Virus record (IMG/VR): IMGVR_UViG_3300030108_006260
Span: 140,605 to 204,604 of that record
Strand: one strand, 5' to 3'
From: a virus
DNA length: 64,000 nt
The notes beneath the pieces were generated by a model. The model worked only from the letters and a program-made list of their open reading frames with translations, did no database searches and was not told the DNA's origin. A program made the translations under genes and the position numbers. Below are positions 61,401 through 64,000 of the stretch, piece by piece (position 1 is the first letter of the stretch; each line of letters starts with the position of its first letter).

Positions 61401-64000
61401 CGACCAGACAGCGGCAGAAGTTCCATTTACCCCCGCTGGAAACATATCTGCAACTGACGTACAAGATGCCATAGAAGAGCTGGACACAGAGAAACTAGCA
61501 GCTACCCACGAAGGAACAGGAGGCGCGTCACATGCTAACGCAACTACCGGCACTGCTGGCTTTATGTCCAGTGGGGACAAGACTAAACTAGACGGTATTG
61601 AGTCCGGAGCGGATGTAACAGACACTGCTAATGTCACTTCAGCTGGAGCACTCATGCGCTCAGGCGGCACCATGACGGGTGACATTGTATTCAATGCCAG
61701 TCAAACGTTTGACGGTAGGGACTTGTCTGTAGATGGCGCAAAACTAGACGGCATAGATCCAGGTGCTGAAGCGAATACAGTAGACACTGTATTCGGAAGG
61801 ACAGGAGACATTGTTGCTGTTGCAGGGGACTATGCAGCGAGCGAGGTTAGCTATGACAACACAACGAGCGGCCTCACAGCCACTGACGTAAAGGCAGCTA
61901 TCGATGAGGTTGCTAGCTCTGTAACCGATGATCAGACGGCACTTGAGGTTTCCTTCACTCCGTCCGGAAATATAGCAGCGACAGATGTACAGAACGCTAT
62001 AGAAGAACTAGACTCTGAGAAGCTAGCGGCTACTCACGAAGGAACAGGCGGGGCTTCCCATGCGAATGCTACTACTGGCACTGCTGGCTTCATGTCTAGC
62101 GGAGACAAGACTAAACTAGATGGCGTAGAGGCGGGAGCGGATGTGACAGACACTGCTAATGTCACGTCATCCGGAGCGCTTATGCGCTCTGGCGGCACCA
62201 TGACAGGCAATATTGTCATGTCTAGCACAGAGACAGTAGACGGACGAGATCTATCTGTGGACGGTGCCAAGCTAGACGGAATTGAATCAGGGGCAGAGGT
62301 AAATACAGTAGACACTGTTTTTGGAAGAACAGGAGATGTAATTGCTGTTGCGGGTGACTATGCGGCAGAAGAAGTCAGTTACGACAACACCACGTCTGGT
62401 CTTACAGCAACCGACGTCAAAGCAGCTATTGACGAGGTAGCTGCTAGCGTAGGAGGGGGTACGGACGACCAAACAGCGGCAGAAGTCCCATTTACTCCTG
62501 CGGGGAACATAGCTGCAACAGATGTCCAAGATGCTATAGAAGAACTAGACTCTGAGAAGCTATCAGCTACCCACGAAGGAACGGGAGGAGCGTCACACGC
62601 AAATGCCACTACGGGTACTGCTGGTTTCATGTCTGCTACAGACAAAGTTAAGTTGAATGGCATAGAGTCCGGTGCTGACGTAACAGACACTGCTAACGTC
62701 ACGTCAGCCGGAGCGCTCATGCGCTCAGGCGGCACCATGACCGGAAATATTGTCATGTCAGGTGCCCAAACTGTAGATGGAAGAGATCTGTCGGTGGATG
62801 GCGCCAAGCTAGACGGAATTGAATCGGGAGCGGAAATAAATACAGTAGACACCGTTCACGGAAGAACAGGTGACGTGGTTGCTGTTGCAGGGGATTACTC
62901 TGACTCTGACATCAGCGTAGATCCTTCTGGATTTAACGTAATCAGTTCGTCCGCAACTACACAAGCTCTCTATAACGCAGAAAATGACGCACGTCTTCTC
63001 GACGCTAGGTCCTCCGGAGTCAGGTTCTTCGACGGATTTGGATCAACAGGAGGCACTACAATAGCCGTTGGGGCAGGGTCAGGAGTTACATTAGATTTAT
63101 CAACTGACCCTGTAAGCTATGCGACTCCTTCGTGGGGGGCCCAAACCCTAACTCCCCCTGCTAGCCAGATTAGTTTCTTGATATGCGATTCGGCAGGCAC
63201 ACTTTCATGGCTGTCAGCCGAGCCGACACCATCACAACGTAGAACATCCGTACTTATTGGAACCGTAGCTACTCAAGGAACCACCATAACGGCTGCAATC
63301 TCGAACGCAATGCCCGTTCGTAACTCCATTCAGCAACTCCGAGATATGATGGAGGGTATGGGTAAGGTTAGGTTAGGGACAGGAACTGTCCCTCAACCTG
63401 TTACATCGACACTGGGATTTACTGTAACCTCAGGTTCTATTCTGGTTCCTGGAATTTCAGTTGCATCAAACCCCAACAACCCTCACTCTTTTGTGTATCC
63501 AGGGTCTGCTTCTCCTGCTTCTTTTCAATATGCCACACCCTCAGGGTCTGACGGTGTAACTAGAACCGCAATAATACCTGACCAATACTGGAACGGTAGT
63601 ACGTTGGTAACGATAGGAGGAAACTCCAACAGGGCAGCAATACATACAATATATTTGTTCCCGTCTAGCAATATACGAGTAGCTAGGCCACAGCAGTTCT
63701 ACTCTTCTATGTCAAGGGCACTTAGTGCCTTAGCTACACGCATATACACTACCCCTGCTGGTTATGAAGCTAACGGTTTTATCGTAGGTTACATCATAGC
63801 CAGAAGGAACGCTACAAACCTGGCTTCATCTTCGGATGCTCTATTTGTGTCAACAAACCAGTTTGGAGGAATTGGAGGAGGAACAGCAGGTATTATACAG
63901 GGAGTTACTAGCGTTAATGGTCAGGCGGGACCAGCTGTAACCCTAAACGAGTTTGTATCGGACGTGTTCCGCGTACAGGACAACACGGACACAACAAAAA
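58411..64000 (+). CDS. Giant repetitive tail fibre, partial at right edge
   Basis: The frame is open from the ATG at 58411 to the window end, at least 1,863 codons, the only plus-strand gene. The first 58 residues share a module with the gene at 57846-58220. Then seven supermodules follow (58695 to about 62900), each containing ISYDN...LTATDVKAAIDEV, DDQTAAEVPFTP, EELDSEKL, HANATTGTAGFMSSGDKTKL, and one or two 52-residue units with GADVTDTANVTSAGALMRSG. After them is a unique domain that ends with VNGQAGPAVTL, typical of tail fibres. Composition is Ser/Thr/Gly/Asp-rich without Cys in the repeats. No ribosome site is obvious, so the start rests on the shared N-terminus. Likely host-recognition or long structural fibre. 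Confidence 0.85.
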   Translation, partial: MSLKVRITNKTRSIIAVNKVKRKVPPLSTTTFEISISDLDVLRPFLLSHREKGQIDFDVFNDPGSVDSSDTELVTLADIPDVIPGGGGSSDALDISYDNTASGLTATNVKEAIDEVVSAGGSGTDNQTASEVPFTPAGNLTSTNTQAALEELDAEKIDVAHLGTGGAAHASATTSTAGFMSSTDKVKLNSIESGADVTDTANVTSAGALMRSGGTMTGNIVMSPSQTVDGRDLSVDGAKLDGIEPGADVTDASNVTLAGALMRTGGTMTGDVVFSGSQTFDGRDVSVDGSKLDGIEPGAEVNTVDTVFGRTGNVVATAGDYEASEVSYDNTTSGLTATDVKAAIDEVAASVGGGGTDDQTAAEVPFTPSGNLSSTDVQDALEELDSEKLSTTHAGTGGTSHANATTGTAGFMSSGDKTKLNSIETNADVTDTANVTSAGALMRSGGTMTGNIVMSGAQTVDGRDLSSDGSKLDGIESGADVTDTANVTSAGALMRSGGTMTGDIVFNASQTFDGRDLSVDGSKLDGIEPGAEVNTVDTVHGRTGDIVAVAGDYSADEVSYDNATSGLTATDVKAAIDELAASGGGGGTDDQTAAEVPFTPAGNIAATDVQDAIEELDSEKLSATHAGTGGAAHSNATTGTAGFMSSGDKTKLDGIESGADVTDTANVTSAGALMRSGGTMTGNIVMSGSETVDGRDLSVDGAKLDGIETNADVTDTANVTSAGALMRSGGTMTGNIVMSGAETVDGRDLSVDGAKLDGIESGAEVNTVDTVHGRTGDVVAVAGDYAASEISYDNTTSGLTATDVKAAIDEVVASASTDDQTAAEVPFTPAGNIAATDVQDAIEELDSEKLSATHEGTGGASHANATTGTAGFMSSGDKTKLNSIESGADVTDTANVTSAGALMRSGGTMTGNIVMSGAETVDGRDLSVDGSKLDGIEPGAEVNTVDTVFGRTGNIIAVSGDYAASEVSYDNTTSGLTATDVKEAIDELAASGGSGTDDQTAAEVPFTPAGNISATDVQDAIEELDTEKLAATHEGTGGASHANATTGTAGFMSSGDKTKLDGIESGADVTDTANVTSAGALMRSGGTMTGDIVFNASQTFDGRDLSVDGAKLDGIDPGAEANTVDTVFGRTGDIVAVAGDYAASEVSYDNTTSGLTATDVKAAIDEVASSVTDDQTALEVSFTPSGNIAATDVQNAIEELDSEKLAATHEGTGGASHANATTGTAGFMSSGDKTKLDGVEAGADVTDTANVTSSGALMRSGGTMTGNIVMSSTETVDGRDLSVDGAKLDGIESGAEVNTVDTVFGRTGDVIAVAGDYAAEEVSYDNTTSGLTATDVKAAIDEVAASVGGGTDDQTAAEVPFTPAGNIAATDVQDAIEELDSEKLSATHEGTGGASHANATTGTAGFMSATDKVKLNGIESGADVTDTANVTSAGALMRSGGTMTGNIVMSGAQTVDGRDLSVDGAKLDGIESGAEINTVDTVHGRTGDVVAVAGDYSDSDISVDPSGFNVISSSATTQALYNAENDARLLDARSSGVRFFDGFGSTGGTTIAVGAGSGVTLDLSTDPVSYATPSWGAQTLTPPASQISFLICDSAGTLSWLSAEPTPSQRRTSVLIGTVATQGTTITAAISNAMPVRNSIQQLRDMMEGMGKVRLGTGTVPQPVTSTLGFTVTSGSILVPGISVASNPNNPHSFVYPGSASPASFQYATPSGSDGVTRTAIIPDQYWNGSTLVTIGGNSNRAAIHTIYLFPSSNIRVARPQQFYSSMSRALSALATRIYTTPAGYEANGFIVGYIIARRNATNLASSSDALFVSTNQFGGIGGGTAGIIQGVTSVNGQAGPAVTLNEFVSDVFRVQDNTDTTK
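58695..62900 (+). repeat. Seven tandem fibre supermodules
   Basis: Supermodules start near 58695, 59389, 60084, 60781, 61312, 61848 and 62377. The first three are about 695 bp and hold two 156-bp inner units. The last four are about 530 bp and hold one. Long near-identical stretches occur, such as about 70 bp shared by 59825-59897 and 60365-60437, and 54 bp shared by 59905-59958 and 61669-61722. This shows recent duplication or gene conversion. Confidence 0.85.

Noticed and set aside
58890-62852. Several long minus-strand open frames of 80-210 residues, all Pro/Ser/Val-rich and alike
   Set aside because: They are antisense frames of the fibre repeats. The plus-strand frame is continuous, has normal protein content and extends to the window end. 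The minus frames repeat with the fibre unit and have no ribosome sites.

Overview
This window looks like part of the genome of a large lytic tailed bacteriophage with a contractile tail (myovirus type). The evidence is a gpJ-like baseplate wedge gene beside a gp25-like gene, a hub and central-spike pair, several giant fibre genes, and a phage-style replication and recombination set (RecA/UvsX-like recombinase, gp32-like ssDNA-binding protein, primase, SbcD-like nuclease). Almost every base from 1 to 58,220 codes on the minus strand, and neighbouring genes overlap as TAATG, ATGA or TGATG. No terminase, portal or capsid genes, no tRNAs and no integrase were seen. The host cannot be named from the sequence. 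The adenosylcobalamin-type ribonucleotide reductase implies a host or habitat with B12.

Layout. 1-2,130: small genes, including a SWIM-like zinc protein, a membrane protein and a protein with a Lys/Ala/Thr repeat tail. 2,207-6,665: a visibly GC-richer island with a 1,216-residue lectin-like (LamG/ConA) protein and two short genes, each of which is only complete if a homopolymer frameshift is allowed. 6,662-20,643: a repeat-bearing fibre, a possible lysis cluster, a beta-propeller protein, coiled-coil proteins and duplicated virion proteins. 20,647-39,266: giant virion protein, collar-like protein, a Dps-like ferritin-fold protein, gpJ-like and gp25-like wedge proteins, central spike, and a 1,495-residue hub carrying an M23 peptidase. 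39,322-54,497: replication, recombination and nucleotide metabolism, including a topoisomerase IA homologue without its catalytic residues, a sigma-70-like factor and a class II RNR. 54,515-58,220: virion-type proteins, a lysozyme-like protein and a Glu/Ala/Lys helix protein.

At 58.2-58.4 kb transcription diverges. One plus-strand gene starts at 58,411 and runs off the right edge. It is a giant fibre (at least 1,863 codons) built from seven supermodules of about 695 or 530 bp. Its 52-residue inner unit also occurs in the minus-strand fibre about 50 kb away. The first 58 residues resemble the N-terminus of the gene on the other side of the divergent promoter region.

The likely division of work: the sigma factor directs a subset of phage promoters; RNR, primase, SSB, recombinase and nucleases support replication and recombination; the largest part encodes the baseplate and an elaborate set of adsorption proteins. 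The items most worth checking are the catalytically dead topoisomerase, the Dps-like protein inside the baseplate operon, the two homopolymer frameshifts in the receptor-binding island, and the recombination-prone fibre repeats shared between strands.
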